This document shows positions 37,587 to 45,284 of a stretch of DNA of 64,000 nt, in pieces. Made by a program: the position numbers and the translations under genes. The first letter of the stretch is position 1; the number at the start of each line of letters is the position of its first letter. The stretch covers positions 124,001 to 188,000 of the forward strand of contig NZ_JASZYS010000004.1 of NCBI RefSeq assembly GCF_030316845.1. The letters run 5' to 3'. The stretch comes from Variovorax davisae. Its GTDB lineage: Bacteria; Pseudomonadota; Gammaproteobacteria; Burkholderiales; Burkholderiaceae_C. The notes below the pieces were generated by a model. The model saw only the letters and a list, made by a program, of their open reading frames with translations, had not been told where the DNA came from and made no database searches.

Positions 37587-38264
37587 ATGAACAAGCTGTT
37601 GACCACGATGTTTGCCCTTGCTGTCGCCTGCGTGACGGTCTCGGCCCAGGCCCAAAAGATCACGGGGAACGCGGAGGCCGGTGCCAAGAAGACCGCCATG
37701 TGCGTGGGCTGCCACGGCATCATCGGCTACCAGGCCAGCTTCCCTGAAATCCACAAGGTGCCGATGATCGCGGGCCAGAGCGCCACCTACATCGTCTCGG
37801 CGCTCACGCAGTACAAGGGCGGCGAGCGCAAGCACCCCACCATGCGCGCCATCGCCGACTCGCTGAGCGAGCAGGACATCGCCGACCTGGCGGCCTACTA
37901 CAGCCAGCTCGGCCTGAAGCAGGGCGACGCACCCCCGGCGGCCGCCAAGGCCCCCAGCGACACCGTGCACGCGCTGATCTCGCGCGACAAGGACAACGCC
38001 TGCACCAAGTGCCACGGCGCCAATTTCAACACCCCCAACGACGGCACCGTGCCCAAGTTGGCGGGCCAGTACGCCGACTATCTCTATGTCGCGCTGAAGT
38101 CGTACAAGGTCCAGAACGCCCACCTGGGCCGCGCCAACGGCGTGATGGGCGGGCAGGCCAAGAAGTACTCCAACACCGAAATCAAGGAACTGGCCGCCTA
38201 CATCAGCTCGCTGCCGGGCGAACTGAAGACCGTGCCGGAGTCGCGCTTCCACCACGCCGACTGA
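37587..38264 (+). CDS. Dihaem cytochrome c4
   Basis: A 225-residue periplasmic protein with a signal peptide (cleavage near SAQA, about residue 20) and two haem c sites, CVGCH at residues 39-43 and CTKCH at 139-143. Axial methionines are supplied in MIAGQ and MRAIADSLSEQD in the first half, and in the second half by a Met further on, near GVMGGQAK. The duplicated class I fold is typical of cytochrome c4, which feeds electrons to terminal cbb3- or other oxidases. It is monocistronic, followed by a clear terminator. Confidence 0.94.
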   Translation: MNKLLTTMFALAVACVTVSAQAQKITGNAEAGAKKTAMCVGCHGIIGYQASFPEIHKVPMIAGQSATYIVSALTQYKGGERKHPTMRAIADSLSEQDIADLAAYYSQLGLKQGDAPPAAAKAPSDTVHALISRDKDNACTKCHGANFNTPNDGTVPKLAGQYADYLYVALKSYKVQNAHLGRANGVMGGQAKKYSNTEIKELAAYISSLPGELKTVPESRFHHAD

Positions 38265-38280
38265 GCCCTGCCGCCGACGA

Positions 38281-38305
38281 AAAAGCCCGCTTCGCGCGGG
38301 CTTTT
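38281..38305. terminator. Bidirectional intrinsic terminator
   Basis: A six-base-pair stem GCCCGC / GCGGGC around a five-base loop is flanked by AAAA on the left and TTTT on the right, so it can end transcripts from the cytochrome c4 side and from the DUF1841 side. It lies 17 bases after the cytochrome c4 stop. Confidence 0.85.
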
Positions 38306-38325
38306 GGCTTTCTGGGCGGCCGGTT

Positions 38326-38760
38326 TCAGTCCCGGGTGGCGCGGCGCTGGACGCAGGCCACGTAGGCCTCGCCGTCGGGGGGGCGGCCGGCGCGCTGGCT
38401 TTCCCACATCATCTGGCCCAGGCATTCCATCGCCTCGTGGTGGGCGTCGAGCAGCGAGTCGCGGCGCGCCGCCAGCAGCTCGACCGCCTGGCGGATGCCG
38501 CGCGGCTGGTCGATCGAGCACTGTTCGCTGATCGACAGGTGCATCGACAGGTGGAGGAAGGGGTTCTCGCGCCCGTCCTTGCCGTCGTAGACGCGGGCCA
38601 CCGCGGCGTCGGCGTCGGCCAGGTCGGCATGGTATTCGGGGTGCTCGTCGATCCAGCGGCTGGCGATGATCTCGAGGGCTTCCATCGGCTCGCCGCGGCG
38701 GCTCTTGGCGAAGACGCTGCAAAAGAAGCGGCGCACTTCCTCTTGGGAGGGATTGAACAT
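38326..38760 (-). CDS. DUF1841 family protein
   Basis: A 144-residue protein matching the DUF1841 family of beta- and gammaproteobacteria. It starts MFNPSQEEVRRFFCSVFAKS and contains HPEYHADLADADAAV and NPFLHLSMHLSISEQ, where the conserved HLSMHLSI histidines resemble a metal site. The function is unknown. It converges with cytochrome c4 across a bidirectional terminator and diverges from the LysR gene with a 58-base gap. Confidence 0.9.
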   Translation of the reverse strand: MFNPSQEEVRRFFCSVFAKSRRGEPMEALEIIASRWIDEHPEYHADLADADAAVARVYDGKDGRENPFLHLSMHLSISEQCSIDQPRGIRQAVELLAARRDSLLDAHHEAMECLGQMMWESQRAGRPPDGEAYVACVQRRATRD

Positions 38761-38818
38761 CCGCCGAGATTAGCACCGCCGCCCCGGCGCGGCGCCGGCC
38801 CGCTACATTTGCGAATCC

Positions 38819-39769
38819 ATGGACCGCCTGGAAAACATCGAGACCTTCGTGCGCGTCGCTCAGACCCAGAGCTTCGCCGAGGCCGCGCGCCAGATGCGGG
38901 TGGCGAAGTCGGTCGTGACCAGCCGCGTGAAGCAGCTCGAAGACCATGTCGGCGCGCCGCTGTTCCATCGCAGCACGCGGGTGGTGCGGCTGAGCGATGT
39001 CGGCCAGGCCTTCCTGCGCGACTGCACCGAGCTGGTCGGGCGGGCCAACGACATCATGGACCAGATGCGCGACGCCCGGGCGGGGCCGACCGGCACCCTG
39101 CGCATCCATGCGCTGACCGGCTTCGTGCTGGGCCATTTCGCGACCCTGCTGCGGGCCTTCCAGGTCAGCTTCCCGGACATCCACCTGGAGCTGATCGTCA
39201 GCGACGCGGTGGTCGACCCGGTCAAGGCCGGGGTCGATTGCGCGCTGCAGATCTTCCCGGCGGCCTCGACGGAGCTGGTGTCGCGTCCGCTGTTCCCGGT
39301 GCGCCGCGTGTTCTGCGCCACGCCCGAGTACCTGCGCACCCGCGGCACCCCGGAAGACCCGCGCGACCTGCACAAGCACACGCTGGGCCTCTATTCGGGC
39401 TACCCGACGCGCGACCGCTGGACCTTCCACCATGCGGGCGAGCAGGTCACGCTCTACATGAGTGCCGCGCTGCTGACCAACAGCGTCCACCTGCTGCGCG
39501 AGTACGCGATGGAGCACGCCGGCATCGTCTGCCTGCCGACCCTGGTGGCCGGCGATGCGATCCTGCGCGGCGACCTGCAGGTGGTGCTGGCCGAGCACCA
39601 GCTGTCGTCGTTCTCGCTCAACGCGGTTTATGCCGGCACCTCGCGCAATGCGTTCAAGCTGAGGCTCTTCATCGAGCACCTCACGGCCGCCTTCACGCGG
39701 GTGCCGCCCTGGGACGCGGCGATGATCGATCGCGGCCTGCTGCCGGCCGCGCTGATCGCCGATGCCTGA
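38819..39769 (+). CDS. LysR-type transcriptional regulator
   Basis: A 316-residue LysR regulator of the CrgA/AaeR-like branch. The N-terminal winged helix-turn-helix is at residues 1-60 (FAEAARQMRVAKSVVTSRVK), followed by the effector-binding domain. It lies 540 bases upstream of the hydroquinone operon, in the same direction, with one small membrane protein gene in between. LysR proteins control the analogous p-nitrophenol/hydroquinone clusters, so it is a candidate regulator, but a divergent arrangement would have been stronger evidence. A TACATT box ends ten bases before the ATG, so the mRNA may be leaderless. Confidence 0.9.
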   Translation: MDRLENIETFVRVAQTQSFAEAARQMRVAKSVVTSRVKQLEDHVGAPLFHRSTRVVRLSDVGQAFLRDCTELVGRANDIMDQMRDARAGPTGTLRIHALTGFVLGHFATLLRAFQVSFPDIHLELIVSDAVVDPVKAGVDCALQIFPAASTELVSRPLFPVRRVFCATPEYLRTRGTPEDPRDLHKHTLGLYSGYPTRDRWTFHHAGEQVTLYMSAALLTNSVHLLREYAMEHAGIVCLPTLVAGDAILRGDLQVVLAEHQLSSFSLNAVYAGTSRNAFKLRLFIEHLTAAFTRVPPWDAAMIDRGLLPAALIADA

Positions 39770-39780
39770 GGAGTCCAGCC

Positions 39781-40152
39781 ATGAGCGACACCCCGACACC
39801 GCCTGAGCCCGAGGCCTCGCCCCGGCCGCAACCGCGCCCCCGCGCGCCGCTGCCGGCGGGCTACCGCGAAGGCATCATCACCGCGATCACGGTGATCATC
39901 GGCTTCTCGCTGTCCTTCGTGCGCTACTGGGCGTTCGAGGCGCCGGGCGACTGGACGGCGCGCTCCGTGGTGGCGCTGGTCGCGCTGCTGATCCCGATCG
40001 CGGCCGAGATCTACACGCTGTACCGCGCCCTGCGGGTCGAGGACGACGACGAGGCGACCTACAGGACCACCGTGCGATGGTTCATCGGCTCGGTCTGCGC
40101 CATGCTGGTCTCGGTATCGCTGGCGGCGATCGTGCTGTCGGGCAGGCCCTGA
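39781..40152 (+). CDS. Small three-helix membrane protein
   Basis: A 123-residue protein with a Pro-rich cytoplasmic N-terminus (TPTPPEPEASPRPQPRPRAP), then three predicted transmembrane helices at about residues 33-50, 60-80 and 98-120, separated by short charged loops. No family is recognised with confidence. It has a good Shine-Dalgarno sequence (TGAGGAG) and starts 12 bases after the LysR stop, so the two are probably co-transcribed. Its position between the regulator and the hydroquinone operon is suggestive, but nothing in the sequence shows a catabolic role. Confidence 0.7.
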   Translation: MSDTPTPPEPEASPRPQPRPRAPLPAGYREGIITAITVIIGFSLSFVRYWAFEAPGDWTARSVVALVALLIPIAAEIYTLYRALRVEDDDEATYRTTVRWFIGSVCAMLVSVSLAAIVLSGRP

Positions 40153-40308
40153 TTCCGGGGCCACCGGGCCCGGGTAAACCCTGCGGATTGACCGGATTCG
40201 CCGAACAATGCGGCCCGGATTTGAGGCCTACCGGAGCCGCCCCCCGTTTCCTAAAGTGCAGACATCGCAGCCCACCGCTGCACTGTCCGGCACCTGAGGA
40301 GACAACCC

Positions 40309-40818
40309 ATGACCGCTGCCTACCAGACCCGCTTCGGGTCGCTGAAGAACTACGAGAAGGGCCACGTCGAGCCGATCGCCGACGACGTTCGCCACTACGC
40401 GTTCTCGAACTGCTTCGACATCGCGAGCAAGAGCAAGCCTTATGAAAAGGTGGTGTTCGGCCAGAACCAGATCTACGTGCTGGAGACGCTGCGGGCCGAG
40501 GGCAGCTCGCCCTGGTACACCAGCGCCCACGACGAGTTCGCGCTGGTGATGGACGGCGAGGTGGAGGTGCACCTGGTCCAGCTCGACGCCAGCCAGGCCG
40601 TGGCCGACCCGGAGAAGAACGGCGCCGTGCTCGTGAAGGGCGAGCCGAAGGGCCCGAAGATGGGCTGGATGAAGCTCTCGCGCGGCCACCAGGGGCTGCT
40701 GCCGAAGAACACGGCCTACCAGTTCCGCAGCGCCGGCGAGCCCGGCGTGATCGTGCTGCAGACCTGCAAGGGCGATCTGTCCATCGAAAAGTGGGCAGAC
40801 ATCTGCCAGTCCCATTGA
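40309..40818 (+). CDS. Hydroquinone 1,2-dioxygenase small subunit (HapC/PnpC1 type)
   Basis: A 169-residue cupin-like protein similar in size (about 19 kDa) and sequence style to the small subunit of two-component hydroquinone dioxygenases (HapC, PnpC1). Segments such as RHYAFSNCFDIASKSKPYEK, HDEFALVMDGEVEVHLVQL and MGWMKLSRGHQGLLPKNTAY support the call. With the large subunit it performs Fe(II)-dependent extradiol-like cleavage of hydroquinone to 4-hydroxymuconic semialdehyde. It is the first gene of the catabolic operon, with a strong TGAGGAG ribosome site. A 156-base upstream gap carries the operon promoter. Assignment is by recalled family resemblance and gene order. Confidence 0.75.
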   Translation: MTAAYQTRFGSLKNYEKGHVEPIADDVRHYAFSNCFDIASKSKPYEKVVFGQNQIYVLETLRAEGSSPWYTSAHDEFALVMDGEVEVHLVQLDASQAVADPEKNGAVLVKGEPKGPKMGWMKLSRGHQGLLPKNTAYQFRSAGEPGVIVLQTCKGDLSIEKWADICQSH

Positions 40819-40837
40819 GCCGCCGAGGAACACCGCC

Positions 40838-41845
40838 ATGAACGCACCCGCAGAACTCGCCAAGGTGATCGCGTCGCAACCCGATGCCACGCTCGGCTAC
40901 AAGGATTTTTCGCTCGGCAGCTTCGGCTTCCGCCGCGACGAGTACTTCGCCCACGTCACCTGGAAGACCCGCGACGGCCGGCCGATGAGCCACACGATGG
41001 ACGTCGGCAGCTACCTGCGCGCGCTGATGCGCGACGTCGCCTGGGGCTTCTTCTACGGCTGGGTCAACTTCGACGACGTGATCGGCACGGTCAACCACTA
41101 CCAGTCGGTCGACCTCTATGCCGGCAGCTTCAATGGCACGATGAAGGACGCCGGCATCGACCTGCTGGAGAACTTCCCGACCGCCCAGATCCGCGCCACC
41201 TTCGAGGCCATGCTCGACGACTGGACCAACGAGAGCTTCGATCCGTTCTCGGCACCGCAGGAAACCGGCTCGCCCTACGGCCGCAAGAACGGCAACAACA
41301 CGGCCAAGATCACCCGGGCGCGCGAGCTGGCCACGCGCTGCGTCGGCCTGAAGGGTGACCTCGACCTGCGCAGCGACGCCCGCGGCACGCCGGTCAACCG
41401 CGCCTTCGCCGACGTGCCGCAGGCGCAGCCCGAGCTGCACCCCGAGCCCGGCTTCGAGAACGAGGTCCACGCCTTCAACCTGTTCGGTTTCCTGAGCCGC
41501 TCGCAGGTGACCTGGAACCCGAGCTTCACCTCGGTCGTCAAGCACAGCTACATGTGCCCGACCACCGAGGAGCACATCCTGCCGATCATCCACGGCAACG
41601 ACCGGGTCGAATGGTTCTTCCAGATGACCGACGAGATCCACTGGGACTGCGGCGACAAGAACACCGGCCGGCCGATGGCGCGCGTGATCATGAAGGCCGG
41701 CGACATGGCCGCCATGCCCGCCTACTGCCGGCACCAGGGCTTCAGCCCGAAGCGCTCGATGCTGCTGGTCTGGGAGAACGGCTCGCCGAGCCTGGTCTAC
41801 GAGATCCAGAAGGGCGAGAGCCCGGAGATCCCGGTCCAGTTCTAG
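40838..41845 (+). CDS. Hydroquinone 1,2-dioxygenase large subunit (HapD/PnpC2 type)
   Basis: A 335-residue protein (about 38 kDa), the size of the large catalytic subunit of hydroquinone dioxygenase. Characteristic parts are FGFRRDEYFAHVTWKTRDG, DVAWGFFYGWVNFDDVIGTV, MLDDWTNESFDPFSAPQETG and, near the C-terminus, MAAMPAYCRHQGFSPKRSM. The cupin-like C-terminal half contains several His and Glu residues (VKHSYMCPTTEEHI, DEIHWDCGD) that could ligate the Fe(II). It starts 19 bases after the small subunit. A hydroquinone substrate is inferred from the pairing and from the semialdehyde dehydrogenase downstream; a methylated or substituted hydroquinone is possible. Confidence 0.75.
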   Translation: MNAPAELAKVIASQPDATLGYKDFSLGSFGFRRDEYFAHVTWKTRDGRPMSHTMDVGSYLRALMRDVAWGFFYGWVNFDDVIGTVNHYQSVDLYAGSFNGTMKDAGIDLLENFPTAQIRATFEAMLDDWTNESFDPFSAPQETGSPYGRKNGNNTAKITRARELATRCVGLKGDLDLRSDARGTPVNRAFADVPQAQPELHPEPGFENEVHAFNLFGFLSRSQVTWNPSFTSVVKHSYMCPTTEEHILPIIHGNDRVEWFFQMTDEIHWDCGDKNTGRPMARVIMKAGDMAAMPAYCRHQGFSPKRSMLLVWENGSPSLVYEIQKGESPEIPVQF

Positions 41846-41966
41846 GACACACACCGAGCCCGCGCGGACGGTGCGCGGCGCTCGCCGCGAAGCGACTTCG
41901 ATTCCGGCAGCCCCGGCCGGCTGGGCCGGTGCGCCGTCACGCCAGCAGCGAAGAAGGAGAGACACC

Positions 41967-42428
41967 ATGGCACTCACACGTCAAACCATGACCGACGAGC
42001 AACGCAAGTCGGTTGCGCTCGAATACCTCAAGGCCTACGACAACGGCGGCGTCACCTCCGGCGGCGGCTCGATCCTGGACCTGTTCGCCGACGACGCCCA
42101 GGTCTACTTCCCCAAGTGGGGACTGGCGAACGGCAAGGAACAGATCGGCCAGCTGTTCGGCGAGGTCGGCAGCCGCGGCAAATCGATCCGCCACGACTAC
42201 GCGGGCTTCAACTGGATCTTCTCGGGCGGCGACCTGTTCGCCTGCGAAGGCACCAGCTTCGGCGAGCACGCGGATGGCCCCTGGCGCGCCGGCGTGCCCG
42301 AATGGGGCGCGGGCCGCTGGTGCGATGTCTTCGAGGTCCGCGACTGGCTGATCCAGCGCTGCTTCATCTACCTCGACCCGGACTACGCGGGCAAGGACAC
42401 GGCCCGCTACCCCTGGCTCAACAAGTGA
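41967..42428 (+). CDS. SnoaL-like / NTF2-fold protein
   Basis: A 153-residue protein of the NTF2-like superfamily: a helical start (EYLKAYDNGGVTSGGGSILD), then LFADDAQVYFPKWGLANGKE and strands forming the cone-shaped pocket. It has a strong AAGAAGGAGA ribosome site. Members are isomerases, hydrolases or ligand binders in polyketide and aromatic degradation. It lies between the hydroquinone dioxygenase large subunit and the semialdehyde dehydrogenase, so it might handle the ring-cleavage product. The catalytic residues cannot be read reliably. It is unusual for known hydroquinone clusters to carry such a gene. Confidence 0.75.
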   Translation: MALTRQTMTDEQRKSVALEYLKAYDNGGVTSGGGSILDLFADDAQVYFPKWGLANGKEQIGQLFGEVGSRGKSIRHDYAGFNWIFSGGDLFACEGTSFGEHADGPWRAGVPEWGAGRWCDVFEVRDWLIQRCFIYLDPDYAGKDTARYPWLNK

Positions 42429-42436
42429 ACCACCCC

Positions 42437-43945
42437 ATGACCCTCGCAGACATCCAGCAGGCCGCCGGCCTGAAGACGCCCATCCGCCACCAGCTCTTCA
42501 TCGACGGGCGCTTCGTCGATGCCGCGTCGGGCGAGACGCTGGCGACCTTGAACCCGCACGACAACTCGACCATCGCCGAGGTCGCGCTGGCCGGCAAGGC
42601 CGACGTCGACCGCGCGGTGGCGGCGGCGAAGCGCGCCTTCCCGGCGTGGAGCCGCATGGCGGCGGCCGATCGCGGGCGCATCCTGCTCAGGCTGGCCGAC
42701 CTGATCGAGGCCAACGGCGAAGAACTCGCGCGCCTCGAATCGCTCGACACCGGTCATCCGATCCGCGATTCGCGCAAGCTCGACGTGCCGCGCACCGCTG
42801 CCTGCTTCCGCTACTTCGGCGGCATGGCCGACAAGTTCCAGGGCGAGACGATTCCCGTCGAGTCCGGCTTCCTCAACTACACGCTGCGCGAGCCGGTCGG
42901 CGTGGTCGGCCAGATCGTGCCGTGGAACTTCCCGCTGATGTTCACCAGCTGGAAGATGGCGCCGGCGCTCGCGGCGGGCAACTGCGTCGTCATGAAGCCG
43001 GCCGAGATCACGCCGCTGAGCTCGCTCAAGATCGTCGAGCTGATGGCCGAGGCCGGCATGCCCGATGGCGTGGTCAACATGGTGCCGGGGCTGGGCCACG
43101 TGGTGGGGCAGTACATCGCCGAGCATCCCGAGATCGCGAAGATCGCCTTCACTGGCAGCACGGCGACGGGCCGGCGCGTGGTGCAGGCCAGCGCCGGCAA
43201 CCTCAAGAAGGTGCAGCTGGAGCTCGGCGGCAAGGGACCGAACATCGTGTTCGAGGACGCCTTCCTGCCGGCTGCGGTCAACGGCAGCGCCTGGGCCGTC
43301 TTCCACAACCAGGGCCAGGCCTGCATCGCCGGCTCGCGGCTGATGCTGCACGAGAAGATCGCCGATGCCTTTCTCGACAAGTTCGTTCCGCTGGCGCAGT
43401 CGATCCGGCTCGGCAATCCGCTCGACGACGCGACCGAGATGGGGCCGCTCACCAGCGCGCAGCACCGGGAGCGCGTGCTGAGCTACGTCGAGGTCGCGAA
43501 GGGCGAGGGCGGCGAAGTGCTGGCCGGCGGCCGGTCGCCGGGCGGCGAGTTGCAGCGCGGCTGCTATGTGGAACCGACCATCGTGCGCGCGAAGTCGTTT
43601 CGCGACCGCATCGCGCAGGAAGAAGTCTTCGGCCCTTTCGTCACCGTGCTCACCTTCAAGGACGACGAGGAGGCGATGCAGATCGCCAACGGCACCGACT
43701 ACGGCCTCGGCAGCGGCCTGTGGACCCGCGACCTGCAGCGCGCCCACCGCTTGGCGCGCGACCTGCACGCGGGGATGGTCTGGGTCAACAGCTACAAGCG
43801 CGTCAATCCGGGCTCGCCCTTCGGCGGCGTCGGCCAGAGCGGCTACGGCCGCGAGATGGGATTCGACGCGATGCGCGAGTACACCCAGGTCAAGAGCGTG
43901 TGGATCAATGTCGATGCCCAGATCCCGCCCCATTTCGTTCGTTAG
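42437..43945 (+). CDS. Aldehyde dehydrogenase, probable 4-hydroxymuconic semialdehyde dehydrogenase
   Basis: A 502-residue NAD(P)-dependent aldehyde dehydrogenase with the general base Glu262 in LELGGKG and catalytic Cys296 in NQGQACIAGSR. VPWNFPLMF and FTGSTATGRR form the nucleotide-binding region. Its position directly after the hydroquinone dioxygenase genes indicates oxidation of 4-hydroxymuconic semialdehyde to maleylacetate, as in p-nitrophenol and hydroxyacetophenone pathways; betaine-aldehyde-type ALDHs look similar, so specificity is inferred from context. A GTG at 42425 overlapping the SnoaL-like stop is an alternative start. A nested RNA hairpin follows the gene. Confidence 0.88.
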   Translation: MTLADIQQAAGLKTPIRHQLFIDGRFVDAASGETLATLNPHDNSTIAEVALAGKADVDRAVAAAKRAFPAWSRMAAADRGRILLRLADLIEANGEELARLESLDTGHPIRDSRKLDVPRTAACFRYFGGMADKFQGETIPVESGFLNYTLREPVGVVGQIVPWNFPLMFTSWKMAPALAAGNCVVMKPAEITPLSSLKIVELMAEAGMPDGVVNMVPGLGHVVGQYIAEHPEIAKIAFTGSTATGRRVVQASAGNLKKVQLELGGKGPNIVFEDAFLPAAVNGSAWAVFHNQGQACIAGSRLMLHEKIADAFLDKFVPLAQSIRLGNPLDDATEMGPLTSAQHRERVLSYVEVAKGEGGEVLAGGRSPGGELQRGCYVEPTIVRAKSFRDRIAQEEVFGPFVTVLTFKDDEEAMQIANGTDYGLGSGLWTRDLQRAHRLARDLHAGMVWVNSYKRVNPGSPFGGVGQSGYGREMGFDAMREYTQVKSVWINVDAQIPPHFVR

Positions 43946-43954
43946 GCCCTTGCG

Positions 43955-43994
43955 GGACAGACCAAGAAACTGCGCAGCAGTTTTTGCTCTGTCC
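43955..43994 (+). promoter_or_regulatory. Nested intercistronic hairpin before the solute-binding-protein gene
   Basis: An outer stem GGACAGA / TCTGTCC encloses an inner stem AAACTGC / GCAGTTT with a GCA loop. Five T residues overlap and follow the inner stem, so it could act as a partial terminator or as an RNase barrier. It lies 26 bases before the binding-protein start codon and probably sets its expression relative to the upstream enzymes. Confidence 0.65.
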
Positions 43995-44019
43995 TCAACT
44001 GATCAAGAAGGAGACTTCC

Positions 44020-45279
44020 ATGACCCTCAATCGCAGACAGTTCACGCAGGCCGCGGCCGCCCTGGCGGCCGGCGGTGCGACGCCGCTGGTGTTCGCGGCC
44101 GACACGCTCAAGATCGGCTATGTGTCGCCGCAGACCGGGCCGCTGGCGCCCTTCGGCGAGGCCGACAAGTGGGTCATCGACCAGATGAAGACGGCCTTCA
44201 AGGACGGCATCGCCGTCGGCGGAAAGAAGGTCGCGGTGCAGATCGTGCTGAAGGACAGCCAGTCGAATCCGAACCGCGCCGGCGAGGTTGCCAACGACCT
44301 GATCCTGAAGGAGAAGGTGGCGCTGGTGCTGACCGCCGGCACCCCCGAGACCGCCAACCCGGTCAGCGACGCCTGCGAGCTCAACGAGCTGCCCTGCATC
44401 TCCAGCGTGGTGCCGTGGCAGCCCTGGTTCTTCGGCCGCAAGGGCGATCCGGCCAAGGGCTTCAACTGGACCTACCACCTGTTCTGGGGCCTGGAAGACG
44501 TCATCGCCAACTTCACCAGCGGCTGGAAGACCGTGCCGACCAACAAGAAGGTCGGCGGCCTGTTCCCCAACGACGGCGACGGCAATGCCTGGGGCGACAA
44601 GGAGCTGGGCTTTCCGAAGCCGCTGTCGCAGATGGGCTTCACGCTGGTCGATCCGGGCCGCTTCCAGAACGGCACGCAGGATTTCAGCGCCCAGATCGCG
44701 GCCTTCAAGAAGGACGGCGTGGAGATCGTCACCGGCGTCGTCATTCCGCCCGACGCCAAGACCTTCCTGACGCAGGCGCGCCAGCAGGGCCTGCGGCCGA
44801 AGATCATCACGCTGGGCAAGGCCCTGCTGTTCCCGGGGGCGATCGACGCGCTCGGCGATCTCGGCGACGGGCTGTCGACCGAGGTCTGGTGGAGCCCCTC
44901 GCACCCGTTCACCTCGAGCCTGACGAAGCAGAGCGCGAAGTCGCTGGCCGAGGCCTACGAGGCCGGCGCGAAGAAGCAGTGGACGCAGCCGATCGGCTTC
45001 GCGCATGCGCTGTTCGAAGTGGCGGCCGATGCCCTGTCGCGTGCCAAGTCGCAGCAGGCCGCCGACGTGCGCGACGCCGTGGCCGCGACCTCGCTGGCGA
45101 CCGTGGTCGGGCCGGTGAAGTGGGGCGGGCAGGGTCCGTTCCGCAACGTGAGCAAGACGCCGCTGGTGCTGGGCCAATGGGGCAAGGGGAAGAAGTACAA
45201 GCACGAGCTGACCATCGTGAACAACGAGGCGGCGCCCAACATCCCGGTCGGCGGCGCGCTGCGGCCGATGCCTGCGTAG
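44020..45279 (+). CDS. Branched-chain-type ABC transporter substrate-binding protein
   Basis: A 419-residue periplasmic binding protein of the Leu/Ile/Val (type I) group with a signal peptide ending near FAADTLK; the Arg-Arg in LNRRQFTQAAAALAAGG resembles a twin-arginine (Tat) signal. Family landmarks are IGYVSPQTGPLAPFGE and LVLTAGTPETANPV. The pocket is aromatic-rich (VVPWQPWFFGRKGD, FNWTYHLFWG), consistent with an aromatic ligand. It is the first transporter gene, preceded by AAGGAG and a hairpin, and followed at once by livG-, livF-, livH- and livM-like genes, forming a complete importer. Confidence 0.9.
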   Translation: MTLNRRQFTQAAAALAAGGATPLVFAADTLKIGYVSPQTGPLAPFGEADKWVIDQMKTAFKDGIAVGGKKVAVQIVLKDSQSNPNRAGEVANDLILKEKVALVLTAGTPETANPVSDACELNELPCISSVVPWQPWFFGRKGDPAKGFNWTYHLFWGLEDVIANFTSGWKTVPTNKKVGGLFPNDGDGNAWGDKELGFPKPLSQMGFTLVDPGRFQNGTQDFSAQIAAFKKDGVEIVTGVVIPPDAKTFLTQARQQGLRPKIITLGKALLFPGAIDALGDLGDGLSTEVWWSPSHPFTSSLTKQSAKSLAEAYEAGAKKQWTQPIGFAHALFEVAADALSRAKSQQAADVRDAVAATSLATVVGPVKWGGQGPFRNVSKTPLVLGQWGKGKKYKHELTIVNNEAAPNIPVGGALRPMPA

Positions 45280-45284
45280 CCCCC

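Noticed and set aside
40188..40209. A TTGACC -35-like box and an ATT-N8-AAT LysR-type repeat upstream of the hydroquinone operon
   Set aside because: No -10 box at a suitable distance and the repeat does not match the T-N11-A core well; too weak to list as a feature, although the operon promoter must lie in this gap.
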